DNA of 64,000 nucleotides from an uncultured Desulfovibrio sp. (GCA_913063155.1 CAJXYU010000001.1:186001-250000); one strand, 5' to 3'; numbered from the stretch's first letter, positions 17,402 to 25,934 are shown. The notes: generated from the letters alone by a model not told the origin. Made by a program: numbers and translations.

Positions 17402-17415
17402 GTGACCTGGGTCAT
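17402..17415. promoter_or_regulatory. CRP/FNR-type palindrome upstream of DUF190 gene
   Basis: GTGACCTGGGTCAT is a near-perfect dyad with half-sites GTGAC and GTCAT separated by four bases. Half-sites of this kind are typical of CRP/FNR-family regulators. It lies between a CRP/FNR gene and the DUF190 gene about 100 bases downstream. No promoter hexamers are clear around it. Confidence 0.4.
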
Positions 17416-17512
17416 TGTTTCCTACCCATCCCTTCCTATAATCATCCGGTACGGCAAAACGCCGGTAGCGGACCACGCCGTCCGAAACGACTGCGAAAAA
17501 TGGGAAATATGA

Positions 17513-17830
17513 ATGCAAGGATATCTGGTTACATTTTTTACCCAACGAAACCGAGAGGTTGATGGAATCCCCATCGCCAGCTGGATCGTCGAGAAAGCCA
17601 AAAAGCTCAGCGTCCGGGGCGCCACCCTCTTTTCCGGCAAGGAAGGATTCGGCCACGACGGACGCTTTCATTCCGAAAACTATTTCGACAATGAAGACGC
17701 GCCCATGCAGGTGGCCATGGCCCTCACCAAAGAGGAGTGCGATCGGTTGATGAATCTTCTGGAAGAAAACAAGGTGCGAATTTTCTACACGAAGTCGGGA
17801 ATCGAGTTCGGCTACACCTGCGACGCTTGA
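17513..17830 (+). CDS. DUF190 family protein
   Basis: The 105-residue protein matches the DUF190 family by its start (MQGYLVTFFTQRNREVDGIP), the centre (RGATLFSGKEGFGHDGRFHS) and the length. DUF190 proteins have a PII-like fold and often accompany CrcB fluoride channels, but no crcB is nearby. The function is unknown. It is probably monocistronic, with a T-rich weak terminator downstream and a CRP/FNR-like palindrome upstream. The ribosome binding site is weak (GGGAAAT). Confidence 0.85.
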   Translation: MQGYLVTFFTQRNREVDGIPIASWIVEKAKKLSVRGATLFSGKEGFGHDGRFHSENYFDNEDAPMQVAMALTKEECDRLMNLLEENKVRIFYTKSGIEFGYTCDA

Positions 17831-17870
17831 TGCCTTCGGCTTGAATTGTTTCTCCGTGCCCCTTTCACAC

Positions 17871-17908
17871 GACGGCCGCATGATGAACGAGGCCGCCTGT
17901 CTTTTTTT
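17871..17908 (+). terminator. Possible intrinsic terminator after DUF190 gene
   Basis: An imperfect stem (GACGGCC with GGCCGCCTGTC, with a bulge) is followed by seven Ts (17902-17908). The T-run is good and the stem weak. Confidence 0.4.
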
Positions 17909-17970
17909 ATCCTTATTTCATCAAAGAACAGCGGAACACGGCATTGGTTCGTGTTTCCAAAGGAAATAGT

Positions 17971-18684
17971 ATGATCGGTCCTTTAGTCAACGGAACTGCG
18001 TTGCTTGCGGGAAGCCTGTCGGGTGTGGCCATAGGCCCGCGCCTCAGCCAGAATCTCAGGCTTCGGATGCCCATGGTGTTCGGATGCGCCTCCATGGGGC
18101 TCGGGGTGGTCATGACCGTCAAGGTCAAATTCCTCGCGCCCGTGGTGCTGGCTCTGGTGGTGGGGTCTGTCCTCGGTGAACTGATTCAGTTGGAATCGGC
18201 CATCCAGAAAGCCGCCAACAGTGCCCGAAAGTGGATTGAAAAAATCACGCGCCCTGCCGAGGGACTGAGCCAGGAAGAGTTCCTGGATAAATTCGTCGCC
18301 CTGCTTGTGCTTTTCTGCATGAGCGGAACCGGCGTCTACGGCTCCATGCAGGAGGGCATGACCGGAGACCCGACCCTGCTCATCATCAAGTCCATACTGG
18401 ACTTTTTCACGGCCCCCATCTTCGCCTCCACTATGGGCTGTTCCGTGGCCCTTCTGGTCATTCCCCAGTTCATAATCCAGGCGCTGTTGTATTCCGGGGC
18501 CTCTTTGATCATGCCCCTGACCACGACCGACATGCTGGCGGACTTTTCCGCATGCGGCGGGCTGGTCATGCTCGCCACGGGATTCCGCATCTGCGGCATC
18601 AAGCAATTCCCGGTCGCCAGCATGATCCCGGCCCTGCTGTTGGTCATGCCCATGTCCTGGGCATGGTCGATCTTCATGGGATAA
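17971..18684 (+). CDS. DUF554 family membrane protein
   Basis: The protein has about 237 residues and six to seven hydrophobic helices. The N-terminus (MIGPLVNGTALLAGSLSGVA), the SMGLGVVMTVK segment and the LVVGSVLGELIQLE segment fit the DUF554 family (YdfK/YqgA-like), which has no assigned function. ATG at 17971 is preceded by AAAGGAAA, so the longer in-frame start nine codons upstream is not needed. It is convergent with rsgA, with 66 bases between stops. Confidence 0.85.
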   Translation: MIGPLVNGTALLAGSLSGVAIGPRLSQNLRLRMPMVFGCASMGLGVVMTVKVKFLAPVVLALVVGSVLGELIQLESAIQKAANSARKWIEKITRPAEGLSQEEFLDKFVALLVLFCMSGTGVYGSMQEGMTGDPTLLIIKSILDFFTAPIFASTMGCSVALLVIPQFIIQALLYSGASLIMPLTTTDMLADFSACGGLVMLATGFRICGIKQFPVASMIPALLLVMPMSWAWSIFMG

Positions 18685-18750
18685 TGAATCGAGACACTTT
18701 CCAGGTAAGAATCCAATCTCCTCTCAGGGCCGGGGCGCCGGTCCTGAGCA

Positions 18751-19806
18751 TCACTTTCTCTTCTTCCGCTTCCTCGCCACCAGCCCCTTGTACCGGGGTC
18801 TGTCCCGAACCTTGCGTTTCTGCTCGATGATGGCCGCGGCGGCCTCGGCCGCCTCCTCGAGAAGCTTGAGATAATTGCCCACCCGACGCGGGTCCAGCCG
18901 TCCGGCGTCAAGTGCCTCCCTGATGGCGCAGCCCGGTTCGTGCCGGTGCCCGCAGTCCGCGAAACGGCACTGCCCGGCCAGTTCGGCGATGTCGTTGAAG
19001 GCGAGCTGGATACCGTCCTCGCATTCGTAGAGATGCAGTTCGCGGATACCCGGCACGTCCACCAGCAACGCACCCGATTCCATGATGTGCAGGGACCGTG
19101 TGGTGGTCGTATGGCGGCCCTTGTCGTCCTTTTCGCGCACGGCCCCGGTCTTGTGCCGGGTGGTGCCGTTGATGGTGTTGAGCAAGGTGGTCTTTCCCAC
19201 GCCGGAGGAGCCCAGAAAGACGATGGTCTTGCCCGGCTCGCACCAATGGCGCAGCGTCTCCACACTGTTCCCGTCGTGGCTGTTGACCGTACGGACAGGC
19301 ACACCTTCGCGCAGGGTCTCGGCCTGGCGGCGATACTCGTCCGGGTCTTCGGCGGTGTCCGACTTGGTCAGCACGATGACCGGCTCCACCCCGGCGTCCA
19401 GAGCCAGACAAAGATAGCGCTCCAGCCGATTGAGGTTGAACTCCTGGTTGCAGGAGGAGACGATGAACAGGGTGTCCACGTTGGCCGCGATGGGCTGCGG
19501 CTTGGTGTCCGTGCCCGGGGCCTTGCGCTTGAACAGACTGCGCCGCTCCAGCAGGCGAACGGGAAGGTAGGTGTCCTTGTCCAGCAGGAGCCAGTCGCCC
19601 ACGGTGGGCTGCTCGGCGAGCCGCAGCAGGCCCTTGTCGGCAATGGGGATAAGGTGCTCGTCGGCGCCGGTGAAGGCCACCACATGGCCGCGATGGGTCA
19701 GGGTGACACGGGCGGGCACGGTTGTTTCAAGGTCCTCCGGGCCGACCTGCTCCCCGAAAAAGGAGTCCCACCCCAACTCGGGCAAGGTGTACTGCTGTCG
19801 ATTCAT
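18751..19806 (-). CDS. rsgA: Ribosome small-subunit-dependent GTPase RsgA
   Basis: The 351-residue protein has an N-terminal OB-fold, then a circularly permuted GTPase in which the G4 motif (LTKSD) comes before G1 (GSSGVGKTTLLN) and G3 (DVPGI). The C-terminal zinc motif is CxxxxCxHxxxxxC (CRFADCGHRHEPGC), followed by a basic tail. RsgA (YjeQ) hydrolyses GTP on the 30S subunit during late ribosome maturation. The ATG at 19806 begins MNRQQYTLPELGW; upstream in-frame sequence looks untranslated. It stands alone on the minus strand. Confidence 0.95.
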   Translation of the reverse strand: MNRQQYTLPELGWDSFFGEQVGPEDLETTVPARVTLTHRGHVVAFTGADEHLIPIADKGLLRLAEQPTVGDWLLLDKDTYLPVRLLERRSLFKRKAPGTDTKPQPIAANVDTLFIVSSCNQEFNLNRLERYLCLALDAGVEPVIVLTKSDTAEDPDEYRRQAETLREGVPVRTVNSHDGNSVETLRHWCEPGKTIVFLGSSGVGKTTLLNTINGTTRHKTGAVREKDDKGRHTTTTRSLHIMESGALLVDVPGIRELHLYECEDGIQLAFNDIAELAGQCRFADCGHRHEPGCAIREALDAGRLDPRRVGNYLKLLEEAAEAAAAIIEQKRKVRDRPRYKGLVARKRKKRK

Positions 19807-19900
19807 GGCAGGCTCTATAGCACCGGGGAGCACAGTGGGCAATGGAACAGCCGGGGGCGTCCCGACAGGCTTGACGATGGGACGCCCCCGGAAGGAACGA

Positions 19901-20527
19901 CTAATCCAGCATCATATCCTCGTAGGACTGGCGCCAGGGTTTGGGATGCAGGGTCACGCCGGGCTTGAGATAGCCCACGGCGATGAGCATGGGAACCCAG
20001 TAGTTGTCCGGGATGCCGAAGGCCTGCTTCACGCCGTCGTGGTCGAATCCGTCCATGGGGTGGGTCTCCAGGCCGTGGCTGCTGGCCGTATACATGAAGG
20101 ACATGGCGAACAGGCCTGCGTTCTTGTTGGCGAAGGCCTGGGCCGCTTCGTCGTCGCGGCCGTAGAGGCCCTGAGTCACGCCCAGGAACCAGTCCTTCTG
20201 GTCGGGCTGCATCTTGCCCGCGGCCACGAAGTCCTTGAACACGCTCTCCAAGGTGGCGTTGCCGTCCTTCCAACCGTCGCGGTCGGCCAGGACCATGAGA
20301 ACCACCGGGGCCTCGGTGACCTTGGGCTGGTCGAACGCCAGCTTGCGCAGCTCTGCCTTTTGGCCCGGGTCGCGCAGCGCCTTGAGTTTCCAAGGCTGCA
20401 GGTTGTAGCTGGACGGGGCCTTGACCGCCGACTCGACAACGGCCCGAAGCAAGGTTTCGTCCACGTCCCGGTCCGGGTCGAAGTGGTTGACGGCTCTTCT
20501 CTTTTCCAGAATATCCTTGAAATCCAT
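19901..20527 (-). CDS. Nitroreductase-family flavoprotein
   Basis: The 208-residue protein shows the nitroreductase layout: an N-terminal RRAVNHF segment that contacts FMN, KAPSSYNLQPWKLK, the dimer helices, and the C-terminal GYLKPG...PRQS-like end (LHPKPWRQSYEDM). The size fits the NfsB/YdgI-like family that reduces nitro or quinone compounds with NAD(P)H. AAGGAGCC precedes the ATG at 20527. The next upstream gene (YhcH/YjgK type) is 112 bases away on the same strand and may share transcription. The natural substrate is unknown. Confidence 0.9.
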   Translation of the reverse strand: MDFKDILEKRRAVNHFDPDRDVDETLLRAVVESAVKAPSSYNLQPWKLKALRDPGQKAELRKLAFDQPKVTEAPVVLMVLADRDGWKDGNATLESVFKDFVAAGKMQPDQKDWFLGVTQGLYGRDDEAAQAFANKNAGLFAMSFMYTASSHGLETHPMDGFDHDGVKQAFGIPDNYWVPMLIAVGYLKPGVTLHPKPWRQSYEDMMLD

Positions 20528-20639
20528 GATGGCTCCTTGGTTCATGATGCGTGCGATGACAATGGAAACGGCGGCGCATGCCACGGTTCCGACCATGGTA
20601 CCACGCATCACGTGCAAGGCAACCGAAAAAAAGAAACGG

Positions 20640-21083
20640 CTAGACCGGCGCCTTGACGATGACCTTGTGCAGCAGGTCGCCGCCGACCATGGGCTGGTGC
20701 GCGTCGCAGGGAAAAAAGATGGCCATCATGCCCGGTCCGACGGGCGTCCACATATGCGGGACATCCGAGAAAAAGGCCACGTCCTTTTCGTCGTCAAAGG
20801 ACTGTGCGACCTGGGCGCAGGCCATGGCGGGTTTCCAGCCCATCTCGTCGACTCCGGCGACGACGTACTGGATATCGATGTACTTTCGGTGAATTTCCAG
20901 TTGGGCCTCGGCCTTGTCGCGCCCCCGCCCTTTCGCGACCACGGCGAACAGGTCGCCTTCGATGTCGTGACGGCCTTCGGCGAGTTCGGCAAGATCGGCC
21001 CTGCGCAGGAATTTGAAGGCTGCGGCAAAATGCTTATTCACGGCTTCGTACCGGCCCGCGTTTTCCAATATATCGATGATCAT
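20640..21083 (-). CDS. YhcH/YjgK/YiaL family protein
   Basis: The 147-residue protein matches this cupin-like family: MIIDILENAGRYEAVNKHF at the start, EIHRKYIDIQYVVAGVDEMGW in the middle and FFPCDAHQPM near the end, which supplies metal-binding His and Glu residues. Relatives occur with sialic acid or other sugar-acid catabolism genes; here there is none, so the role is open. AGGAGCAG precedes the ATG. The gap from here to 21329 shows no gene. Confidence 0.88.
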   Translation of the reverse strand: MIIDILENAGRYEAVNKHFAAAFKFLRRADLAELAEGRHDIEGDLFAVVAKGRGRDKAEAQLEIHRKYIDIQYVVAGVDEMGWKPAMACAQVAQSFDDEKDVAFFSDVPHMWTPVGPGMMAIFFPCDAHQPMVGGDLLHKVIVKAPV

Positions 21084-21329
21084 GGCTGCTCCTGTGGCAA
21101 AAACCGTTTCAACAACGTCAGCAAGTTAGCCCAAAGACAGGAAAAGAAAAAGGGAGGACCGGAATCCGCCCTTGCCGGGCAACGCGCACTGAACGATGTC
21201 TTCAAAAACACCGCTGATCATGTTGTATTATCCCCTGTGGTATGTTCACTGTATTTTCCTCATGGGACAAAAACAGAACACAAGATGAATCCCACCCATC
21301 TTCATAAAGAGATCAAATCAACAAATATA

Positions 21330-22250
21330 TTATTGCAACCTTCCTATTCCCTTGATCGCCTTGAGATCTTCCAGATCCTTCACCAGAACCGTTTCCGTCA
21401 CAATACGCTTTGCAACAGGCTTTCCCTCAAACGCGTCGCAAGCCGCCATGACACCTTGGTATCCCATCTCGTATGGAATCTGTATCATGGCCCCCTGTAA
21501 CAACCCTGTCGCCAAAGATTCATGAATCTCCTTTGTATAGTCAAAACCGACCACTACGACCTTTCCGGCAAGACCCAACTCTTTCACGGCCTTCAACATA
21601 CCCACCGTGGTAATCTCTCCGGGCGAAAATACGGCGACGGCCTCGGGGTGCTCCCGAAACAACTCCAGAGTCTTGTAATATCCGTTCCCTGCGCTGACGC
21701 CGACGTAACCTGCATCGATGATCCTGATGGAGAGGGGAAACGGCGGCACCGCATCCAGAAATCCCTGCTCCCGGGCCAGGGTGGATGCATTGTTCTCCAT
21801 GTAACGCAACAGAATCACGCTGCCTCCGTCAGGCAGCAGGGAAAACAGGTATGTCCCGGCCCTTTTCCCGGCCTGGTAGTTGTCGGACGAAACAAAACTG
21901 ACACGCGGCTCAAACTCCATGTCCGAGTCTATGATCACCACCTTGATGCCCTTGTGTGCGGCCACCTCGAGCAGATCCTTCGCATGGGTGTCATGGCTCG
22001 GGGCAATGACCATGGCGTCCACGCCGTCCTCGATGCCGTTTTTGATGATCTGCAACTGGGCCATATAGTCGTCGGACTCCCTCGGCCCCCGGAAGATAAC
22101 TTCCGCACCCCGCTCCTCCCCGGCCTGCATGGCGCCCTGTCGAACCCATTTCCAGTGCTGGACACGGACGCCCTTGGGAATCACAAGTATTCTCGGCCCT
22201 TCGGCACGTGCCTCGGAAAGGATCATGACCAGCATGCAGCAGGCCAGCAA
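21330..22250 (-). CDS. Solitary periplasmic sugar-binding-type protein (possible frameshift in signal peptide)
   Basis: The mature part is a type I periplasmic binding protein of the ribose/galactose-binding group (EGPRILVIPKGVRVQHWK, KGIKVVIIDSDMEFEPRVSFVSSDN, GKVVVVGFDYTKE). No ABC permease, ATPase, sensor kinase or chemoreceptor gene is adjacent. In the given sequence the frame can only begin at TTG 22250, giving a short leader, MLACCMLVMILSEARA. If the T6 run (A6 at 22249-22254 on the plus strand) were T5, the ATG at 22263, which has GAGGTGG upstream, would be in frame and give a textbook signal peptide, MRCFLLACCMLVMILSEARA. A sequencing error, slippage or a recent frameshift are all possible. 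Confidence 0.8.
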   Translation of the reverse strand: MLACCMLVMILSEARAEGPRILVIPKGVRVQHWKWVRQGAMQAGEERGAEVIFRGPRESDDYMAQLQIIKNGIEDGVDAMVIAPSHDTHAKDLLEVAAHKGIKVVIIDSDMEFEPRVSFVSSDNYQAGKRAGTYLFSLLPDGGSVILLRYMENNASTLAREQGFLDAVPPFPLSIRIIDAGYVGVSAGNGYYKTLELFREHPEAVAVFSPGEITTVGMLKAVKELGLAGKVVVVGFDYTKEIHESLATGLLQGAMIQIPYEMGYQGVMAACDAFEGKPVAKRIVTETVLVKDLEDLKAIKGIGRLQ

Positions 22251-22369
22251 AAAAGCATCTCATGGCGCACCACCTCATGGTTGAAGGAACCCATCAATTC
22301 TCTCCGGCGACCTGAAAGCAGACTATTATTAATGCAATACCGCACGGTTCCCCATCTTTCCCCCGGCGG

Positions 22370-22398
22370 TTGACAATCCGTTTCGAAGGCGCTAGGCA
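22370..22398 (+). promoter_or_regulatory. Candidate trp promoter
   Basis: TTGACA at 22370-22375 is separated by 17 bases from TAGGCA at 22393-22398. The -35 is perfect and the -10 weak. The start site would fall just before the leader-peptide ATG, so either the leader is nearly leaderless or the real -10 is elsewhere. The rest of 22264-22406 contains no gene. Confidence 0.35.
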
Positions 22399-22406
22399 TT
22401 TTGGTC

Positions 22407-22463
22407 ATGCAGATGAAGAACGTTTTTACCCTCACCGACGGCAACTGGTGGTGGCGCTCCTAG
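22407..22463 (+). CDS. trpL: Tryptophan leader peptide
   Basis: An 18-codon frame reads MQMKNVFTLTDGNWWWRS and stops with TAG. Three consecutive Trp codons (22446-22454) sit just before the stop, the hallmark of a ribosome-stalling leader for Trp attenuation. Either ATG (22407 or 22413) could start it; neither has a strong ribosome binding site. The Trp codons and stop are overlapped by the hairpin GGCGCT/AGCGCC (22453-22458 with 22466-22471), and the downstream antiterminator and terminator elements are in place. Confidence 0.9.
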   Translation: MQMKNVFTLTDGNWWWRS

Positions 22464-22555
22464 AAAGCGCCGTGGTATCCGACGTCTGAACATCTGACTG
22501 AAAAAAAGACGAAGAATCAACGAACCGCGGCAGTGCAGACTGACCGCGGTTTTTT
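22453..22555 (+). promoter_or_regulatory. Tryptophan transcription attenuator (pause hairpin, antiterminator, terminator)
   Basis: Three mutually exclusive pairings can be drawn. The 1:2 hairpin is GGCGCT (22453-22458) with AGCGCC (22466-22471). The antiterminator pairs GCCGTGGT (22469-22476) with ACCGCGGC (22524-22531), eight pairs with one G-U. The terminator pairs AACCGCGGCAGT (22523-22534) with ACTG(A)CCGCGGTT (22539-22551), followed by six Ts (22550-22555). Ribosome stalling at the Trp codons frees 22469-22476 and so prevents the terminator. This is the classical design, and here it controls trpB alone. Confidence 0.9.
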
Positions 22556-22599
22556 CTTGGTCGATCTACACCCGCTGGAAACAAGAGAGGAGATTTCAA

Positions 22600-23817
22600 A
22601 TGGCTGTGAACGTAACTGCTGACGGCTTTTTCGGTGACTACGGTGGACAATATGCTCCGCCGCCGCTGGTCCCCATCCTGAACGACCTTGCCGACGCATT
22701 CGAAAAATACCGCAACGACCCGGAATTCATCGAAGAGTACAACTACTACGTCAAGCATTTCTCGGGCCGCGAGACTCCGCTCTACCTGTGCGGCAACCTG
22801 ACCGAAAAGCTGGGCGGCGCAAAGATCTACCTCAAACGCGAGGACCTCAACCACCTGGGCGCGCACAAGGTCAACAACACCATCGGTCAAATTCTGCTGG
22901 CCAAACGCATGGGCAAGAAGAAGATCATCGCCGAGACCGGCGCGGGTCAGCACGGCGTGGCCACCGCGGCCACCGCGGCCCTCATGGGCATGGAGTGCAC
23001 CATCTACATGGGGGCCGTGGACGTGGAACGCCAGAAGCTCAACGTCTTCCGCATGCAGATGATGGGCGCAAAGGTCGTGGCCGCCCAGTCCGGCCAGCGC
23101 ACCCTCAAGGAGGCCGTGGACGAGGCGCTCGTCGCTTTCGTGGAAGAGGCGGACACCGCCTTCTACCTGCTCGGCTCCGCAGTGGGACCGCACCCCTACC
23201 CGCTCATGGTCCGCGAATTCCAGTCCATCGTGGGCCGCGAGGCCAAAAAACAGATCCTGGAGGCGGAAGGCCGCCTGCCCGACTACTGCATCGCCTGCGT
23301 GGGTGGCGGTTCCAACGCCATCGGGCTGTTCGCCGACTTCATCGACGACACGGACGTGAAGCTGGTGGGCGTGGAACCCTCGGGGCGAGGCCTGGAATAC
23401 GGCCAGCACGCCGCCACGCTGTGCCTGGGCGAACCGGGCATCATGCACGGCTTCAACTCATACATGCTCAAGGACGACAAGGGCGAGCCCGCCGAGGTCT
23501 ACTCCATCTCCGCAGGCCTGGACTATCCCAGCGTGGGACCGGAGCACGCCCATCTCAAGGATCTGGGACGCGCCGAATACGTCCACGCCTCGGACAAGAA
23601 CGCCGTGGACGCCTTCTTCATGCTCTCCCAGATGGAAGGCATCATCCCGGCCCTGGAAAGCTCCCACGCCCTGGCCCATGCCATCCGCATCGCGCCCGAA
23701 CTCTCCAGGGACACCATCATCATCGTCAACCTGTCCGGCCGCGGCGACAAGGATGTGGCCCAGATCGAACAGATGGTGGCCAACGGCGATTTCGAACTTC
23801 CCCATTACAAAAAATAG
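22600..23817 (+). CDS. trpB: Tryptophan synthase beta chain, stand-alone gene
   Basis: The 405-residue protein is a TrpB1-type beta subunit. It condenses indole with serine to give tryptophan. The PLP lysine lies in [11 protein letters not shown] (Lys90), the phosphate loop in [10 protein letters not shown], and the [12 protein letters not shown] and [10 protein letters not shown] motifs are intact. GAGAGGAGAT precedes the ATG. No trpA or other trp gene is adjacent, yet a complete Trp attenuator lies directly upstream, so this copy is tuned to Trp-tRNA supply. It may salvage free indole, or serve a TrpA encoded elsewhere. Confidence 0.97.
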   Translation: MAVNVTADGFFGDYGGQYAPPPLVPILNDLADAFEKYRNDPEFIEEYNYYVKHFSGRETPLYLCGNLTEKLGGAKIYLKREDLNHLGAHKVNNTIGQILLAKRMGKKKIIAETGAGQHGVATAATAALMGMECTIYMGAVDVERQKLNVFRMQMMGAKVVAAQSGQRTLKEAVDEALVAFVEEADTAFYLLGSAVGPHPYPLMVREFQSIVGREAKKQILEAEGRLPDYCIACVGGGSNAIGLFADFIDDTDVKLVGVEPSGRGLEYGQHAATLCLGEPGIMHGFNSYMLKDDKGEPAEVYSISAGLDYPSVGPEHAHLKDLGRAEYVHASDKNAVDAFFMLSQMEGIIPALESSHALAHAIRIAPELSRDTIIIVNLSGRGDKDVAQIEQMVANGDFELPHYKK

Positions 23818-23837
23818 CATCAAAAGTTGATGCAATG

Positions 23838-23871
23838 AAAAGCCGCGTTCCCCTATGGGTTCGCGGCTTTT
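23838..23871 (+). terminator. Intrinsic terminator of trpB
   Basis: The stem AAAAGCCGCG (23838-23847) pairs with CGCGGCTTTT (23862-23871), with an internal CCC/GGG extension. It lies about 20 bases after the trpB stop. Confidence 0.8.
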
Positions 23872-23967
23872 CCATTCGCGTCCCGAAAAAACGCCTCCGC
23901 CTGTTCACCTCGCGCCCGAGCCGTGCTATCCCTTGTGGACATTACGCATATTTTCGGAGGTAAACCC

Positions 23968-25203
23968 ATGATTCGACGCAGCTACGCACTGCTGACGCTC
24001 CTGCTGTTCTTCACTCTCTCGCTCCCGGCCGGGTGCAGCCGGGAACCGGACACGAAAACCTTCCAGGCGAACCAATCCTGGACCGACACCCTTGACCAGG
24101 CCAAGGGCAACACGGTCCGGTTCTACATGTGGGGCGGCGGGGCCAACATCAACAAATGGATCGACACCTTTGTGGCCGGAGAACTCAAAAAGCGCCACGA
24201 CATCACCCTGGTGCGCGTCCCCATGGACGCCTCGACCTTCGTGAACAAGCTGCTCACGGAAAAGGGCGCGGGCAAGAGGACCGGCGCCATCGACCTGCTC
24301 TGGATCAACGGCGAAAACTTCAAGAACACCAAGGAGGCCGGCGTGCTCTTCGGCCCCTTTGCCCAAGACCTGCCCAACTTCGAAAAGTACGTGGACCCGG
24401 ACTCCGCGGCCACTGATTTCGGTTTTCCGGTGGAGGGATACGAAGCTCCGTACGGCCGCGCCCAGTTTGTCTTCGAATACGACGCGGCCCGCGTGCAGCA
24501 GCCGCCCAAAAGCTTTGCCCGGCTGGTCGCCTGGGTAAAGAAACACCCCGGCAGGTTCACCTATCCGCAGCCGCCGGACTTCACGGGCTCGGCCTTCATT
24601 CGCCAGGCCCTGTACGCCACCACGGGCGGCCACGAACAATACATGCACGGTTTCGACAAGGAGTTGTACGAAAAAAACGCTCCCAAGCTCTGGACCTACC
24701 TCAACGAGATCAAACCCTACCTCTGGGAAAAGGGAAAGACCTACCCCAAGAACTCGGCCACCCAGGATACCTTGTTCGCCCGCGGGGAAGTGGACTTCAG
24801 CATGGCCTACCATCCCACCCACGCCCAGAACATGATCCTGCAGGGCAGCTATCCCGAGACCGTCAGCACCTTCGTCATGAAGGAAGGGTCCATCTACAAC
24901 ACGCACTTCACGGCCATTCCGGCCTCTGCCCCCAACAAGGCGGGCGCCCTGGTGACCGCCAACTTCCTGCTTTCGCCCGAGGCGCAGCTCTCCAAGTACG
25001 ACCCGACCAACTGGGGCGACTCGCCGGCCATTTCCATACACAAGCTGCCGCAGGACTGGCAGGCCAGGTTCCATGAAGTGGATCTCGGCCCGGCCACGCT
25101 TTCGCCCGAAGCGCTGGCAGCCGTGGCGGTCCCCGAAATCCCGGCCGCCTATCTGGAACTGTTGGAAAGGGATTGGGAGAGGTTCGTGCTCAACGCCGAA
25201 TAA
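23968..25203 (+). CDS. YnjB-like ABC transporter substrate-binding lipoprotein (orphan)
   Basis: The 411-residue protein has a lipoprotein signal peptide ending in the lipobox LPAGC, then a periplasmic binding fold. The start FYMWGGGANINKWIDTFVAGEL and the FARGEVDFSMAYHPTHA segment are typical of the YnjB family, the putative binding component of the YnjBCD ABC importer. No permease or ATPase gene follows; instead a small membrane protein does. GGAGGT precedes the ATG at 23968. Substrate unknown. It could feed a permease encoded elsewhere. Confidence 0.85.
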   Translation: MIRRSYALLTLLLFFTLSLPAGCSREPDTKTFQANQSWTDTLDQAKGNTVRFYMWGGGANINKWIDTFVAGELKKRHDITLVRVPMDASTFVNKLLTEKGAGKRTGAIDLLWINGENFKNTKEAGVLFGPFAQDLPNFEKYVDPDSAATDFGFPVEGYEAPYGRAQFVFEYDAARVQQPPKSFARLVAWVKKHPGRFTYPQPPDFTGSAFIRQALYATTGGHEQYMHGFDKELYEKNAPKLWTYLNEIKPYLWEKGKTYPKNSATQDTLFARGEVDFSMAYHPTHAQNMILQGSYPETVSTFVMKEGSIYNTHFTAIPASAPNKAGALVTANFLLSPEAQLSKYDPTNWGDSPAISIHKLPQDWQARFHEVDLGPATLSPEALAAVAVPEIPAAYLELLERDWERFVLNAE

Positions 25204-25229
25204 CCTGACAAACACACAAGGAGGTCGTG

Positions 25230-25868
25230 ATGGTCGAACTCAGTTCCCCCTCTTTCATCATTCCGGTGACACTGGCGGTGCTGCTTACCATTGCGGTCTC
25301 CCTTGTGCTGGCGTTCCGGGCCAAAACAGACTCCGAACGGCAGCAGTGGCTGCGGTTCGCCAAGTTCGCCCTGGGCTCTTTCGTCCTCGCTCTGGTGTCC
25401 ATTTCCGTAAACCACCAGATCCAACTCAGAAGCGTGGAACTGGAGGAGCAGAAGCACCTGACCACCCTCATTCCGCACATCGTGGACAAAAGTCCGGCCA
25501 CACGGCTGGAGCTGGCCCGCTTCTTTGCCATGGTCTCGGTCTCGCCCACCATCAAGGCCGGCTGGACCGACTACTTCAACCGCGTTCAGGTGGAGGTGAA
25601 GCGGGCTGAAACCGCACTGGCCGAAAAGGAAAAGCAGGAACGGGACCAGAAAGCAGAGCTTGCGGCCTACATGGCTTCGACCGGGGATGCGCAGCCCGCA
25701 AAGAATCCGCAGACCAAGGATCTCTTTGAATCCCTCAATGCCACCAAAACAGAAATCAGGCACCTCAAGGAACAGCTCCAGGTCCAGCAGATAGCGCCGG
25801 TCCGACAGGAACAGCAGCAGTCCGGTCCGCCGGTGATATACACCTACCAGCCCCCTTCGGGGCAATAG
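25230..25868 (+). CDS. Two-helix membrane protein with C-terminal coiled coil, unknown function
   Basis: The 212-residue protein has two N-terminal membrane helices (about 8-31, IIPVTLAVLLTIAVSLVLAF, and 44-62, FAKFALGSFVLALVSISV). A cytoplasmic or periplasmic domain follows, then a long charged coiled coil (about 110-185, VKRAETALAEKEKQERDQK and EIRHLKEQLQVQQ) and a Pro/Gln-rich tail. I do not recognise the family. AAGGAGG lies five bases before the ATG at 25230; the GTG one codon earlier is too close to it. It follows the lipoprotein gene by 26 bases and probably shares its transcript. Confidence 0.75.
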   Translation: MVELSSPSFIIPVTLAVLLTIAVSLVLAFRAKTDSERQQWLRFAKFALGSFVLALVSISVNHQIQLRSVELEEQKHLTTLIPHIVDKSPATRLELARFFAMVSVSPTIKAGWTDYFNRVQVEVKRAETALAEKEKQERDQKAELAAYMASTGDAQPAKNPQTKDLFESLNATKTEIRHLKEQLQVQQIAPVRQEQQQSGPPVIYTYQPPSGQ

Positions 25869-25884
25869 CCGACCGCAAAACGAG

Positions 25885-25922
25885 AAGAGCCGGATTCCGC
25901 AGGAAATCCGACTCTTTTTTTT
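25885..25922 (+). terminator. Intrinsic terminator after coiled-coil membrane protein gene
   Basis: AAGAG-C-CGGATT (25885-25896) pairs with AATCCG-A-CTCTT (25905-25916) with one mismatch, followed by eight Ts (25915-25922). Confidence 0.85.
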
Positions 25923-25934
25923 GACGGTTTTGCT

